A stretch of DNA of 64,000 nucleotides from Paenibacillus barengoltzii NBRC 101215. GTDB taxonomy: Bacteria > Bacillota > Bacilli > Paenibacillales > Paenibacillaceae. Every line of letters starts with the position of its first letter. Within the stretch, counting starts at the first letter, position 1. Shown here in pieces: positions 36,117-44,906 of the stretch. The stretch spans positions 1 to 64,000 of the forward strand of contig NZ_BILV01000014.1 in assembly GCF_004000745.1 (NCBI RefSeq). The letters are read 5' to 3'. The notes beneath the pieces were generated by a model. The model saw only the letters and a program-made list of their open reading frames with translations, was not told the origin of the DNA and made no database searches. The position numbers and the translations under genes are program-made.

Positions 36117-36974
36117 ATGGAGGCTTATTATAGAAGTAAAAAAACCACCGACCGGATTACCACCGTGTTAAGTTATTTGGTGTTAACGGTCGTAGCTGTT
36201 ATTTTTATCTTCCCATTTATATGGATGATTTCCACTGCTCTTAAAATTCCTTCAGAAGCTTATACCCTGCCTCCCAAAATCATTCCGAAGACGTTCACAT
36301 GGAATAACTTCGTTGAAGGTTGGCAGTATGCGGATTTCACCCGGTATACATTGAACACCCTAACCGTAACGGTGCTTGCCACGCTAGGAACCGTTATTTC
36401 GGCTTCTTTGGTCGCTTATGGCTTTGCACGATTTAAATCCCGGTTTAACGGTGTACTGTTTACTGTCGTGCTTGCGACGATGATGCTCCCCAGTCAGGTG
36501 ACTCTGGTTCCGACCTACCTCTTGTTTACCAAGCTGGGCTGGTTGGACACGTTAATGCCTTTGATTATTCCCTCCTTTTTTGGTGGAGGTGCGTTTAATA
36601 TCTTTCTGCTGCGGCAATTCTTCAAGACGATTCCGAAAGACCTAGATGAAGCCGCATATATTGACGGCGCTAATGCTTTTCAGATCTATTACAAAATATT
36701 GCTGCCTGCTATCAAACCAGCTTTGATTACGGTGGGTCTCATGTCGGTGACCTTCCATTGGAATGACTACATGTCTCCACTGATCTATTTAAACAGTGAT
36801 CATAACTTTACACTGGCAATCGGTTTGCAATTTTTCCAGAATTCCTTCGGTTCCTCACAGATTCAGATGCTGATGGCGGTATCCTTAATTACGGTCATTC
36901 CCGTACTCATTTTATTCTTTATCGGGCAAAAGTATTTTGTTCAGGGGATCACCATGACCGGCATCAAAGGTTAA
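36117..36974 (+). CDS. Sugar ABC permease (MalG type), intact partner of a broken operon
   Basis: A 285-residue permease with six membrane helices. Its EAA loop reads DEAAYIDGANAFQIYYKILLP near residue 185. The ATG at 36117 is preferred, as AGAGGTG lies 5 bases upstream; an ATG at 36102 has no site. The gene looks undamaged, but its binding protein and partner permease are destroyed just upstream, so it is probably non-functional in transport unless it pairs with another subunit. Its 3' end overlaps the convergent AraC gene by 11 bases. Confidence 0.88.
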   Translation: MEAYYRSKKTTDRITTVLSYLVLTVVAVIFIFPFIWMISTALKIPSEAYTLPPKIIPKTFTWNNFVEGWQYADFTRYTLNTLTVTVLATLGTVISASLVAYGFARFKSRFNGVLFTVVLATMMLPSQVTLVPTYLLFTKLGWLDTLMPLIIPSFFGGGAFNIFLLRQFFKTIPKDLDEAAYIDGANAFQIYYKILLPAIKPALITVGLMSVTFHWNDYMSPLIYLNSDHNFTLAIGLQFFQNSFGSSQIQMLMAVSLITVIPVLILFFIGQKYFVQGITMTGIKG

Positions 36975-37782
36975 TTTCCAATGATTTGGTCTTATCATCA
37001 TCTCTATTTATATTTGGACCGGTATTGAGCTTGGGATATTTCCTTGGCGAGGTACCGGTCATTTGCTTGAATTGTCTGCAGAAGTGCTCTACATTTCGAT
37101 ATCCGCACCGTTCCGCAATCTCTGCAACTGTGTAGTGACTATGTATGAGGTATTCTTTAGCTAAGCGAATGCGGCATTGAATCACATCATCCATACAAGA
37201 AAGTCCGAAGGTCTTCTTGTAGATGACTTGAAGATACCCTGGGCTGATGCTCAAAATTTCAGCCATTTCTGACACGGTCCAGGGGTGGGCAGGGTTATTA
37301 TGAATGGCTGCCCGCAGCTTGATCAGGTTATAGTGCTGAGGAGCAATGTCTTCGCGGAAGTAAGACTCCAGCAATTTATTAAACAGCGTTCGGAGCAGAT
37401 GATCAATGGACGATCTCCTGTAGTCTTTGTTGAATGAGTTCTCGATGACCAGCAGCTGGAACAGCTTGTGACAGTATTCAGGGTCATCTAATGGAAAGGG
37501 AATTCCAAAGGGCAAAGAGGATTCAATCACGTAAGGTTCATCGGTTTCAAAGCGGATCCAGTCATTGATATATTGTTCAGCACAAGCCCGGTAATATATT
37601 TTTTGATGCGGCTTATAAAGCACTGCACAGTGGGGCGGATATTCCTTCAAGCTTCCCTCTACCCAAAATAATGCGGGAGTTTGCGTGATGACTAATAACC
37701 AACAATCATGTCCATTCGGAATGTCAAAGACAAACTGGCTGTTATGTGTTGCATCGTACTCGACATAAAAAATGTTTGTCAT
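36964..37782 (-). CDS. AraC-family transcriptional regulator
   Basis: A 272-residue regulator. An N-terminal cupin-like sensing domain (about 1-140) is followed by two helix-turn-helix units: MAEILSISPGYLQVIYKKTFG near residue 190 and IAERCGYRNVEHFCRQFKQMTG near 235. The ATG at 37782 is preferred over one at 37839, since the longer version would run through a TATAAT box and paired direct repeats that look like its own promoter. It is convergent with the damaged ABC operon, its likely target, and sensed sugars are unknown. It still looks intact. Confidence 0.88.
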   Translation of the reverse strand: MTNIFYVEYDATHNSQFVFDIPNGHDCWLLVITQTPALFWVEGSLKEYPPHCAVLYKPHQKIYYRACAEQYINDWIRFETDEPYVIESSLPFGIPFPLDDPEYCHKLFQLLVIENSFNKDYRRSSIDHLLRTLFNKLLESYFREDIAPQHYNLIKLRAAIHNNPAHPWTVSEMAEILSISPGYLQVIYKKTFGLSCMDDVIQCRIRLAKEYLIHSHYTVAEIAERCGYRNVEHFCRQFKQMTGTSPRKYPKLNTGPNINRDDDKTKSLEINL

Positions 37783-37813
37783 CCTTTTCACCTTCGTGAT
37801 TTTGTTTTTATCT

Positions 37814-37841
37814 ATTATAAAAGGACAACTTTTGGACAACT
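37814..37841 (-). promoter_or_regulatory. AraC gene promoter with paired direct repeats
   Basis: On the minus strand, AGTTGTCC occurs twice (37841-37834 and 37830-37823), 11 bases apart or one helical turn. TATAAT (37819-37814) follows 3 bases after. This layout is typical for AraC-type activator or autoregulatory sites. Confidence 0.5.
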
Positions 37842-37875
37842 ATTGAAATATGAATAACGGTTCGTTGTCTTTTTT

Positions 37876-37915
37876 GAGGCCATTTCTGAAACATGGAGGG
37901 GCCTCTTTCATTTTT
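37876..37915. other. GAGGCC hairpin in the gap between AraC and recombinase genes
   Basis: GAGGCC (37876-37881) pairs with GGCCTC (37900-37905) and is followed on the plus strand by TTTCATTTTT. No plus-strand gene ends here, so its job is unclear. The rest of 37840-38032 is AT-rich and holds no gene. Confidence 0.35.
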
Positions 37916-38032
37916 GTCTAAACCTGTTTTAAAGGGATAGGCAGCGTGGTGAATCTGAGTCACTCATTCATTGAGGTGTTACTTAATATATGTTAGTATT
38001 AAATTATGTAACATTATGCGGAGGGATTCTCT

Positions 38033-38596
38033 GTGGAGTTTGTTAATCCGATTCGAGACCTTGAAACCATTCAGGCGATGAAGGAGGAGTTGCGTAAACA
38101 TTCGGTTCGAGACTTATTACTGTTCGTGCTGGGGATTAATACAGGTATCAGTTTGATCGATTTGCTAAATCTGACAGTCGAGGATGTGTGGGACGGGGAG
38201 AAGCCGAAGCAGTTCCTTTACGTGAAGAATGAACGAACAGGGGAAGATCAGGCGCATTATCTCAACTGCAATATCGGGGAAATTTTGAGGGAGTATTTGA
38301 GCATGATCGATTGGCAGCCAGGGGACTACTTATTCAAGTCCAAGAAGGATTGCCGGCCGATTACCCGCCAGCAGGCTTATCGCATTATTAATCGTTCGGC
38401 CAGAGAGGTGGGCATTTCGGAGAAGATCGGAACGCATACTTTGCGCAAGACCTTTGGTTATCATGCCTACTATAAAGGGGTGGCCATCTCGATCATTAAG
38501 TCGATCTTGCATCATCACTCTACCGCTGAAACCCTAAAGTATCTAGGGATTGATAAAAATGAAAGGTTGCCGATCAAAGTGGACGTTAATTTGTAA
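38033..38596 (+). CDS. Small tyrosine recombinase (phage-integrase family) lacking Arg I
   Basis: A 187-residue catalytic domain without the usual N-terminal arm-binding/SAM-like domain. The C-terminal catalytic set is present: HTLR (His135, Arg138), HH at 161-162 and the nucleophile Tyr170 in TLKYLGI. The first arginine, normally in a TGLRxSDLL context, is replaced: the sequence reads GINTGISLIDLL with Ser40 at that position. That should cripple cleavage unless another residue substitutes. GTG start with GGAGGG upstream. It stands alone, with no phage or transposon genes around it. A 9-base repeat flanks the gene (38007-38015 and 38592-38600). Confidence 0.85.
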   Translation: MEFVNPIRDLETIQAMKEELRKHSVRDLLLFVLGINTGISLIDLLNLTVEDVWDGEKPKQFLYVKNERTGEDQAHYLNCNIGEILREYLSMIDWQPGDYLFKSKKDCRPITRQQAYRIINRSAREVGISEKIGTHTLRKTFGYHAYYKGVAISIIKSILHHHSTAETLKYLGIDKNERLPIKVDVNL

Positions 38597-38621
38597 CATT
38601 CCCGTTTGGCCATGACAAATC

Positions 38622-38656
38622 ACAAAAAAACTCTCCACATAAAGCATGCGGAGAGT
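38622..38656. terminator. Terminator serving the Usp-like gene (minus strand)
   Basis: Stem ACTCTCC (38630-38636) with GGAGAGT (38650-38656). On the minus strand the stem is followed by a run of seven Ts, so it terminates the gene at 38691-39377. Confidence 0.8.
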
Positions 38657-38690
38657 CTGTTATCCCTCATTCGTTAATATTCCCTTTTGC

Positions 38691-39377
38691 CTACTGTTCT
38701 TCTACGGCGACCCGATTCATCGCGGTTTGAATGTCCACATTTTTGAGTTCGTTGACGATTCCGTCTTTGACCAGGACCTGAAGCGTTTCAGCGTCCTTCA
38801 TAAAGCGGAAGATGCCATTATCGAAATCCGTATTGGCTTCCTTGAAGAAGATCCCTTCATATTCGGCATCCTTGAGGTGGTTAAAGCTTAAGGTAAAATG
38901 ATCGCCGTCTTTGATCAAGTAAGCACGAACTCCCTTTTCATAAATCCCTTCCTCGTCGGGAATATAACGGGCAACGGAAATCAGATGCAGGTCCACAAAG
39001 GGGATCTCCCGGATCAAGGCATTGATAATGGACCCTTTCGTCATTTGTTCCCAACGGCTCTGGGCCGTCTGTCCAAGGATGATTTGAGTAATGTTCTTCT
39101 CTCGAGCCACTTCGGCAATGACCTTATAAACAGGGCGGCTTTCATTGTCCTTCATAATAAACTGTGCTGTCGGGTGGGAATTGGCATACTCTTTCCACTG
39201 TTCGATATGAAATACCTTATCTGCATCCAATTCGTCGAAAGGTTTGGGATCTACCGTCAGTATATATAGCGGGGCCTTCATCAGGTTAGCAATTTTGCAA
39301 CCACGTTTGATTAGTCGTTCTCCGTTCGGCCCATAATAAACGCAAACCAGAACACTTTCATTACATGGATGATCCAT
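38691..39377 (-). CDS. Usp/KdpD-like universal stress protein with extra C-terminal domain
   Basis: A 228-residue soluble protein. Residues 1-145 resemble the universal-stress domain found in KdpD-type proteins: VLVCVYYGPNGERLIKRG, then APLYILTVDP, and ITQIILGQTAQSRW as the nucleotide-binding GxS-like stretch. Residues 150-228 form an extra domain (SFNHLKDAEYEGIFFKE) that I do not recognise. It is divergent from the mrp operon, with 128 bases between, which hints at a link to Na+/K+ homeostasis. GAGGTGA lies 10 bases before the ATG. Function beyond the family is unknown. Confidence 0.75.
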   Translation of the reverse strand: MDHPCNESVLVCVYYGPNGERLIKRGCKIANLMKAPLYILTVDPKPFDELDADKVFHIEQWKEYANSHPTAQFIMKDNESRPVYKVIAEVAREKNITQIILGQTAQSRWEQMTKGSIINALIREIPFVDLHLISVARYIPDEEGIYEKGVRAYLIKDGDHFTLSFNHLKDAEYEGIFFKEANTDFDNGIFRFMKDAETLQVLVKDGIVNELKNVDIQTAMNRVAVEEQ

Positions 39378-39413
39378 TTTGTATTATTCACCTCAAAGGA
39401 TAATAATAGAGCG

Positions 39414-39440
39414 TTGCAATAAACTACGTACGACTATAAT
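39414..39440 (+). promoter_or_regulatory. Probable promoter of the mrp operon
   Basis: A perfect -10 TATAAT (39435-39440) lies behind TTGCAA (39414-39419) at a short 15-base spacing. The start codon of mrpA is about 65 bases downstream. Confidence 0.4.
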
Positions 39441-39505
39441 GGATGTTTCATCCCCCGTCAAATCGTATAATCGTCAGATTGATTCTCAGGTAAGGAGGAT
39501 TGCGC

Positions 39506-41917
39506 TTGGTTACATTCTATACCTTCATTTTTCTTCCGTTGTTAAGTGCTATACTCGTACCCTTTCTGTATAAATACTTGAATCGTCAAGTCCATACAGG
39601 ATGGTTTGTGCTCATTATCCCCCTATCCATCTTCGTCTATTTATTACAATATATACCCGATGTTGCAGGCGGGAAAACCTATGTCTATACGTTGCCGTGG
39701 ATTCCGACGTTAGATATCCAGTTGACTTCTTATGTGGATGGACTAGGTCTCTTATTTGGGCTTCTGATTTCGGGTGTAGGGGCTCTGGTTATTCTCTATT
39801 CGGTCTTCTATATGTCCAAGGAGCGGGAGGCGCTCCATAACTTCTACATCTATTTGCTGATGTTCATGGGGGCCATGCTAGGCGTCGTATTCTCGGATCA
39901 CCTTCTGGTCTTCTACGGCTTCTGGGAGTTGACCAGCGTGTCCTCGTTCTTATTGATCTCGTATTGGTTTGAGCGGCGAAGCTCCCGACAAGGCGCGTTG
40001 AAGGCGATGTTGATAACCGTGTTTGGCGGAATCGCCATGTTAGCGGGATTCATTATGTTGATTATGATGGCGGATACCTACAGCATTCGAGAATTGATTG
40101 CGAACGTGGATTTGATTCAAAATCATGTTTTGTTTATTCCGGCAATGCTGTGCGTGTTATTGGGGGCATTTACGAAATCGGCACAGTTCCCCTTTAGCAT
40201 ATGGCTGCCGGATGCGATGGAAGCACCCACTCCGGTCAGCAGCTATCTCCATTCCGCAACGATGGTGAAGGCAGGCATTTACTTGGTGGCGCGAATGACA
40301 CCGATCTTTGGCGGCAGCTCGGTCTGGTTCTGGCTGGTCGCTGGTGTGGGGCTGATTACGCTGCTTTACGGTTCCTTAAGTGCGCTCAGACAGACCGATC
40401 TTAAAGCGCTCTTAGCTTATTCTACGATCAGTCAATTAGGATTGATCATGTGTTTGCTAGGGATCGGCTCGCTGGCAGTTTATTTTGGGCCTGGGGAGAG
40501 CGGAACGGTCTTTACGGTAGCCACCTTTGCCGCCCTATTTCATTTGTTTAACCACTCCACGTTTAAAGGCAGCTTGTTTATGGTCGTGGGCATTATTGAC
40601 CATGAGACCGGTCGGCGGGATATTCGCTATTTGGGCGGCTTGCTGCAGGTGATGCCGGTGACGTTTACGATCGCCTTGGTTGGCGGTCTATCGATGGCTG
40701 GGTTACCGCCATTTAACGGCTTTTTGAGTAAGGAAATGTTCTTTGCAGCGGTCAATGAAGTTGCTGAGGCGGGAATCTTTGGGCTTAGCCATATCGGCTT
40801 ATTGTTCCCGATCGTGGCTTGGGTAGCCAGCATATTCACCTTTGTGTATTGTATGATTTTTATCTTCAAAACCTTCGGCGGCAGCTTCCGTCCGGAACGA
40901 TTGATGAAAGAAGTGCATGAAGCCCCTTTGGGAATGCTGATCTCACCGATCGTTTTGGGTGTGCTCGTGATTGTGATTTTCTTCTTCCCGAATGTTCTCG
41001 GAAAATATATTTTAACGCCCGCTTTGAACGCGGTATTGCCGATGATGTCTGTGACGGCCTATGATCTCAAAATCAGTGCGTGGCATGGCCTAAACCTTGA
41101 ATTGCTGATGACCGTGGGCGTCATCCTCTTGGGGGTATTCCTCTTTCGGACAACGAAACGATGGATTCCGGCCCTTCGAAGCTTCCCGCAGAAGCTGACG
41201 CTAAATCACTGGTTTAATCAGGGGCTGGAAGGATCCGAGAAGTTCTCGCGATCGCTGACCGATGGATATATGACGGGTTCGCTGAGACATTATCTCATTT
41301 ATATCTTTTCATTTTTTGTGATATTGCTAATGGCTTCCCTATTAGGATTCTATGGCTTGAGTCTTGATTTCTCCAAGGATGCTCCTATCGGGATCTTCGA
41401 AGCCGGACTGGTGGTGGCAATGATCATCGCGGCCTTCACCGTCTTGTTCGCCTCGAATCGTATCGTCGCAATTGTAGCTTTGGGGGCGATAGGGTATATG
41501 ATTTCGATGTTCTTCGTCATCTTCAGGGCTCCTGATTTGGCATTAACGCAAATGGTGGTGGAGACGGTGACCACGGTTCTGTTCTTGCTGTGCTTCTACC
41601 ATTTACCGAAGCTGAAGAAGAGCATCGAACGACTATCGTTTAAGCTGACGAATCTGATCATTTCCATGGCGATGGGATTAACGGTAAGTCTCTTGGCTTT
41701 AGCTGCGAACGGACATAAGCTGTTCGAGCCAATCACCTCGTTTTTCGAAAATGCCTATGAGCTGGCCGGGGCCAAAAATATCGTCAACGCCATCCTCGTG
41801 GATTTCCGCGGCTTTGACACCATGCTGGAGATATCCGTGCTGACGATCGCCGGGCTGGGCGTCTATCTCTTGGTTCATCAGCGTTCCAAAAGGAGGGAAC
41901 CCAATGAAACCGAATGA
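39506..41917 (+). CDS. mrpA: Mrp Na+/H+ antiporter subunit A
   Basis: About 803 residues, the normal MrpA length, with some 20 membrane helices. The N-terminal two thirds resemble NADH dehydrogenase subunit 5 (NuoL-like), with FYGFWELTSVSSFLLI carrying the key Glu, and TKSAQFPFSIWLPDAMEAPTPVS carrying the key Lys. The last part (about 600-800) resembles an MrpB-like domain. It forms the core proton/sodium-translocating unit of the hetero-oligomeric antiporter. The TTG at 39506 is preferred because AAGGAGG (39492-39498) is 7 bases away; TTG at 39500 is too close. Overlaps mrpB by 14 bases. Confidence 0.95.
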   Translation: MVTFYTFIFLPLLSAILVPFLYKYLNRQVHTGWFVLIIPLSIFVYLLQYIPDVAGGKTYVYTLPWIPTLDIQLTSYVDGLGLLFGLLISGVGALVILYSVFYMSKEREALHNFYIYLLMFMGAMLGVVFSDHLLVFYGFWELTSVSSFLLISYWFERRSSRQGALKAMLITVFGGIAMLAGFIMLIMMADTYSIRELIANVDLIQNHVLFIPAMLCVLLGAFTKSAQFPFSIWLPDAMEAPTPVSSYLHSATMVKAGIYLVARMTPIFGGSSVWFWLVAGVGLITLLYGSLSALRQTDLKALLAYSTISQLGLIMCLLGIGSLAVYFGPGESGTVFTVATFAALFHLFNHSTFKGSLFMVVGIIDHETGRRDIRYLGGLLQVMPVTFTIALVGGLSMAGLPPFNGFLSKEMFFAAVNEVAEAGIFGLSHIGLLFPIVAWVASIFTFVYCMIFIFKTFGGSFRPERLMKEVHEAPLGMLISPIVLGVLVIVIFFFPNVLGKYILTPALNAVLPMMSVTAYDLKISAWHGLNLELLMTVGVILLGVFLFRTTKRWIPALRSFPQKLTLNHWFNQGLEGSEKFSRSLTDGYMTGSLRHYLIYIFSFFVILLMASLLGFYGLSLDFSKDAPIGIFEAGLVVAMIIAAFTVLFASNRIVAIVALGAIGYMISMFFVIFRAPDLALTQMVVETVTTVLFLLCFYHLPKLKKSIERLSFKLTNLIISMAMGLTVSLLALAANGHKLFEPITSFFENAYELAGAKNIVNAILVDFRGFDTMLEISVLTIAGLGVYLLVHQRSKRREPNETE

Positions 41918-42326
41918 TGTGATTTTAAAAAGCGTCACCCGCGTGGCGGCCGTCATTATCTTAACCTTTTCGATTTACCTGTTCATGAACGGCCATCATC
42001 ACCCGGGCGGCGGATTTATCGGCGGGCTGAGCACGGCATCGGCCATTGTTCTCCTGTACTTGTCCTATGGGATCGAGAAGGTGAGAGAGAACATCCGCAT
42101 GGATTTTAAGAAGCTCGCGGCGATTGGGGTGCTGATCGCCGTGTTCACCGGCATGGCCGGGGTGATCTTCGGCGAGCCGTTTCTAACTCAAACCTTCGGC
42201 CACGTCGAATTGCCGATATTCGGGGATACTGAGCTGGCCTCCGCGCTGATTTTTGATACGGGGGTTGCCCTCGCGGTCATAGGGACGGCGGTAAATATCA
42301 TTCTAAGCATAAGTGAGGATCGATAA
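41904..42326 (+). CDS. mrpB: Mrp Na+/H+ antiporter subunit B
   Basis: A 140-residue membrane protein with four helices. The conserved HHHPGGGFIGGL motif near residue 31 identifies MrpB. It is part of the seven-subunit antiporter complex. The ATG lies inside the end of mrpA, and mrpC starts 3 bases after its stop, so translation is probably coupled along the operon. Confidence 0.95.
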   Translation: MKPNDVILKSVTRVAAVIILTFSIYLFMNGHHHPGGGFIGGLSTASAIVLLYLSYGIEKVRENIRMDFKKLAAIGVLIAVFTGMAGVIFGEPFLTQTFGHVELPIFGDTELASALIFDTGVALAVIGTAVNIILSISEDR

Positions 42327-42328
42327 AT

Positions 42329-42667
42329 ATGGAGACACTCATCGTCATACTCGTCGGGATACTCGTATCGATCGGCACCTATTTGATCTTATCCAAGCAA
42401 TTGCTTCGCATTGTGTTGGGAACGTCGATTGTGAGCCATGCGGTGAATTTATTGCTGCTTACCTCCGGCGGGCTGAAGCGGGGGAGCGCCCCCCTGTTGG
42501 GCGAGAAGGAAGCCGGTTTTACAGATGCGATGCCTCAAGCTTTGATCTTGACGGCCATCGTCATTAACTTTGCCGTGACGGCACTAGTTTTAGTTTTATG
42601 TTATCGGGCCTATCAACATTTCGGGACAGATGACATGGAGCGATTAAGGGGACATGAGCATGAATAA
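42329..42667 (+). CDS. mrpC: Mrp Na+/H+ antiporter subunit C
   Basis: A 112-residue protein with three membrane helices, related to NADH dehydrogenase subunit NuoK. The conserved GTSIVSHAVNLLLLTSG and the TDAMPQALILTAIVI helix with its buried charged residue are typical. It overlaps mrpD by 14 bases. Confidence 0.95.
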   Translation: METLIVILVGILVSIGTYLILSKQLLRIVLGTSIVSHAVNLLLLTSGGLKRGSAPLLGEKEAGFTDAMPQALILTAIVINFAVTALVLVLCYRAYQHFGTDDMERLRGHEHE

Positions 42668-44135
42668 CTGGTTGATTGGTCCGGTGATTATTCCCCTGAT
42701 CATGGGGATGCTTCTCATTGTTTTTCAAAAAAACCTCCGGCTTCAGCGGATCCTTGGCTTGCTTGCTCTGTTGGCGACGTGTGCGGTATCCATCCTGCTC
42801 ATTCACCAGATCCAGACGGGTGGGATTCAGACGCTGCAACTCGGCGGTTGGGATGCCCCTTACGGCATTAGCTTCGTTGGCGATATGTTTAGCGCGCTAC
42901 TGCTGCTTGCCACCTCGGTGGTTTCGATCGGGTGTTTGCTGTATGCCTTCCCGTCGATCGGGCGGAAACAGGAGAAGCTCTATTTTTATCCGTTGTTTTT
43001 GTTCTTGATCGTCGGCGTGAACGGGTCTTTTCTGACAGGGGACTTATTTAATTTATATGTCTTCTTCGAAGTATTTCTGGTCGCGTCGTATGTGTTGATC
43101 ACGATGGGGGGAGCACGGCGGCAGTTTCGTGAAGCGCCAAAATATATTTTCACGAACATTATCGCTTCGGCGTTCTTCCTAATGGGGGTTGCCTACTTAT
43201 ATTCGATGACAGGCACGTTAAACCTCGCCCACTTGTCGATCCGGATCGCTGAGGCTGGTCAGGACGGGTTGATTACCACCGTAGCCTTGCTGTTCCTGAT
43301 CGTGTTCGCCTTAAAGGCTGGGTTGTTGCTCTTCTTCTGGTTGCCAGGTTCCTATAGCGTACCGCCTACCGCCATTGCGGCCATCTTTGCGGCGCTACTC
43401 ACCAAGGTGGGGATTTATGCCATCTTTCGGATGTTTACGCTCATCTTCTATCATGAGCCGCAGATCACTCATTTGACCATAGGAATCTTGGCGGCGGTAA
43501 CGATGATTCTTGGAGGGCTTGGGGCAGTAGGCTTCGGGGATTTGAAGCAAATCCTCACCTACAATGTGATTATCAGCGTTGGGTTTATCCTGCTTGGCCT
43601 GGTCTCGATGACAGAGGAAGGCATGATGGGGTCTATCTACTATTTGATGCACGATATTCTGATCAAGGCCTTGATCTTTCTCATCGGCGGGACGGTGGTC
43701 TATCTGACGGGGACCAGCAGGTTACAAAACATCAGTGGTCTGATTCGACTTCACCCACAATTAGGTTGGATGTTCCTGATCGCCGCATTATCGATGGTGG
43801 GCATTCCCCCGCTCAGCGGCTTCCTCGGCAAAGTGTTTACGATTCAAGGAACCTTCGATTCTGGGGATTATTGGCTAGGGGGCATCGGTCTGGCCGCCAG
43901 TATGTTGATTCTATATTCCATGATCAAATTGTTCATGAGCGTCTTCTGGGGGGAGACCATTCTGTGCGTCGATGATGAGAAGGGTACGACCAAGGGGCTT
44001 ATCCTTCCGATCGCGCTGTTGACCGCTGCTAGCCTGGCTTTAGGGATTGGTGCTGAAGGGGTGGCGGGTTATGTGACCCAAGCGGCACAGGAATTGCTTG
44101 ATCCAAATCGATATATCCATGCTGTGATGGATTAA
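42654..44135 (+). CDS. mrpD: Mrp Na+/H+ antiporter subunit D
   Basis: A 493-residue protein, the same length as Bacillus MrpD. It has about 14 membrane helices of the NuoM/NuoN type. The key Glu lies in LYVFFEVFLVASYVL near residue 137 and the key Lys in LKAGLLLFFWLPGSYSVPP near 220. A second ATG 6 bases downstream is also possible. With MrpA it forms the ion-conducting modules. Confidence 0.95.
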   Translation: MSMNNWLIGPVIIPLIMGMLLIVFQKNLRLQRILGLLALLATCAVSILLIHQIQTGGIQTLQLGGWDAPYGISFVGDMFSALLLLATSVVSIGCLLYAFPSIGRKQEKLYFYPLFLFLIVGVNGSFLTGDLFNLYVFFEVFLVASYVLITMGGARRQFREAPKYIFTNIIASAFFLMGVAYLYSMTGTLNLAHLSIRIAEAGQDGLITTVALLFLIVFALKAGLLLFFWLPGSYSVPPTAIAAIFAALLTKVGIYAIFRMFTLIFYHEPQITHLTIGILAAVTMILGGLGAVGFGDLKQILTYNVIISVGFILLGLVSMTEEGMMGSIYYLMHDILIKALIFLIGGTVVYLTGTSRLQNISGLIRLHPQLGWMFLIAALSMVGIPPLSGFLGKVFTIQGTFDSGDYWLGGIGLAASMLILYSMIKLFMSVFWGETILCVDDEKGTTKGLILPIALLTAASLALGIGAEGVAGYVTQAAQELLDPNRYIHAVMD

Positions 44136-44148
44136 AGGGGGGACAGCC

Positions 44149-44628
44149 ATGCCCATTCAGGTGCTGCTTAACATCTTTATTGCTTATCTGTGGATGTTTC
44201 TGCAGGATGAAACGAGCATTATCAACTTTATTGGCGGTTACATCGCCGGGGTGTTTATCCTATTTTGCATCCGCCGCTTCTTTAATAAGCCGTTCTACCT
44301 CTTTACATTGGCAGCGGTAGGCAAGCTATTTGTGATCTTCATTTATGAACTGGTGATCTCGTCGATGATGGTGATGAAGCACGTGCTCCGTCCCAAAGTC
44401 GATGTGAAGCCGGGGATCTTTAAGGTGGAGACGGATTTGGAAGGGGATTTGGAAGTGACCCTGTTGTCCTTGTTGATCTGTCTGACACCGGGCTCCGTTG
44501 TGATGGAGATTACCCCGGATGCGAAGACACTATACATTCACGGACTGAATATGCCAGAGTCCAAAGAGTCGGTACTGAAGTCCAAATCCGTGTTCGAGAA
44601 AGCGATAAAGGATGTGACCCGGAAATGA
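44149..44628 (+). CDS. mrpE: Mrp Na+/H+ antiporter subunit E
   Basis: A 159-residue protein. Two or three membrane helices occupy the first 75 residues, and a cytoplasmic tail follows. The tail contains the conserved LLSLLICLTPGSVVMEI and LYIHGLN stretches diagnostic of MrpE. AAGGGGGGA precedes the ATG, and mrpF overlaps its stop by 4 bases. Confidence 0.95.
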   Translation: MPIQVLLNIFIAYLWMFLQDETSIINFIGGYIAGVFILFCIRRFFNKPFYLFTLAAVGKLFVIFIYELVISSMMVMKHVLRPKVDVKPGIFKVETDLEGDLEVTLLSLLICLTPGSVVMEITPDAKTLYIHGLNMPESKESVLKSKSVFEKAIKDVTRK

Positions 44629-44906
44629 TTTTTCAGACGATCTTGATCATCGCGTTATGTCTGTTACTGGCGGCGATCTTAGCTAACTTGTACCGCGTCG
44701 TCAAAGGTCCGTCCAGTGTGGATCGGATCATGGCGCTGGATTCCATCAGCATCAATTTAATTGCGAGTATCGCGGTATTCTCGGTATTGCTGCATACGCA
44801 TGCGTTCTTTGATCTTATCTTGCTGATTGGGATTTTATCCTTCATCGGAACGGTGGCGTTTGCCCGGTTTATGGAAAGGGGTGCGGTCATTGAGCGGAAG
44901 CGGTGA
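44625..44906 (+). CDS. mrpF: Mrp Na+/H+ antiporter subunit F
   Basis: A 93-residue protein with three membrane helices. YRVVKGPSSVDRIMALDSI near residue 23, with the essential Asp, identifies MrpF. The ATGA overlap with mrpE and the 17-base overlap with mrpG indicate tight coupling. Confidence 0.95.
   Translation: MIFQTILIIALCLLLAAILANLYRVVKGPSSVDRIMALDSISINLIASIAVFSVLLHTHAFFDLILLIGILSFIGTVAFARFMERGAVIERKR

Noticed and set aside
38033-38596. Genomic island or integron boundary at the recombinase
   Set aside because: No tRNA gene, cassette array, attI-like site or shift in gene content was seen on either side; the flanking genes are ordinary chromosomal ones.
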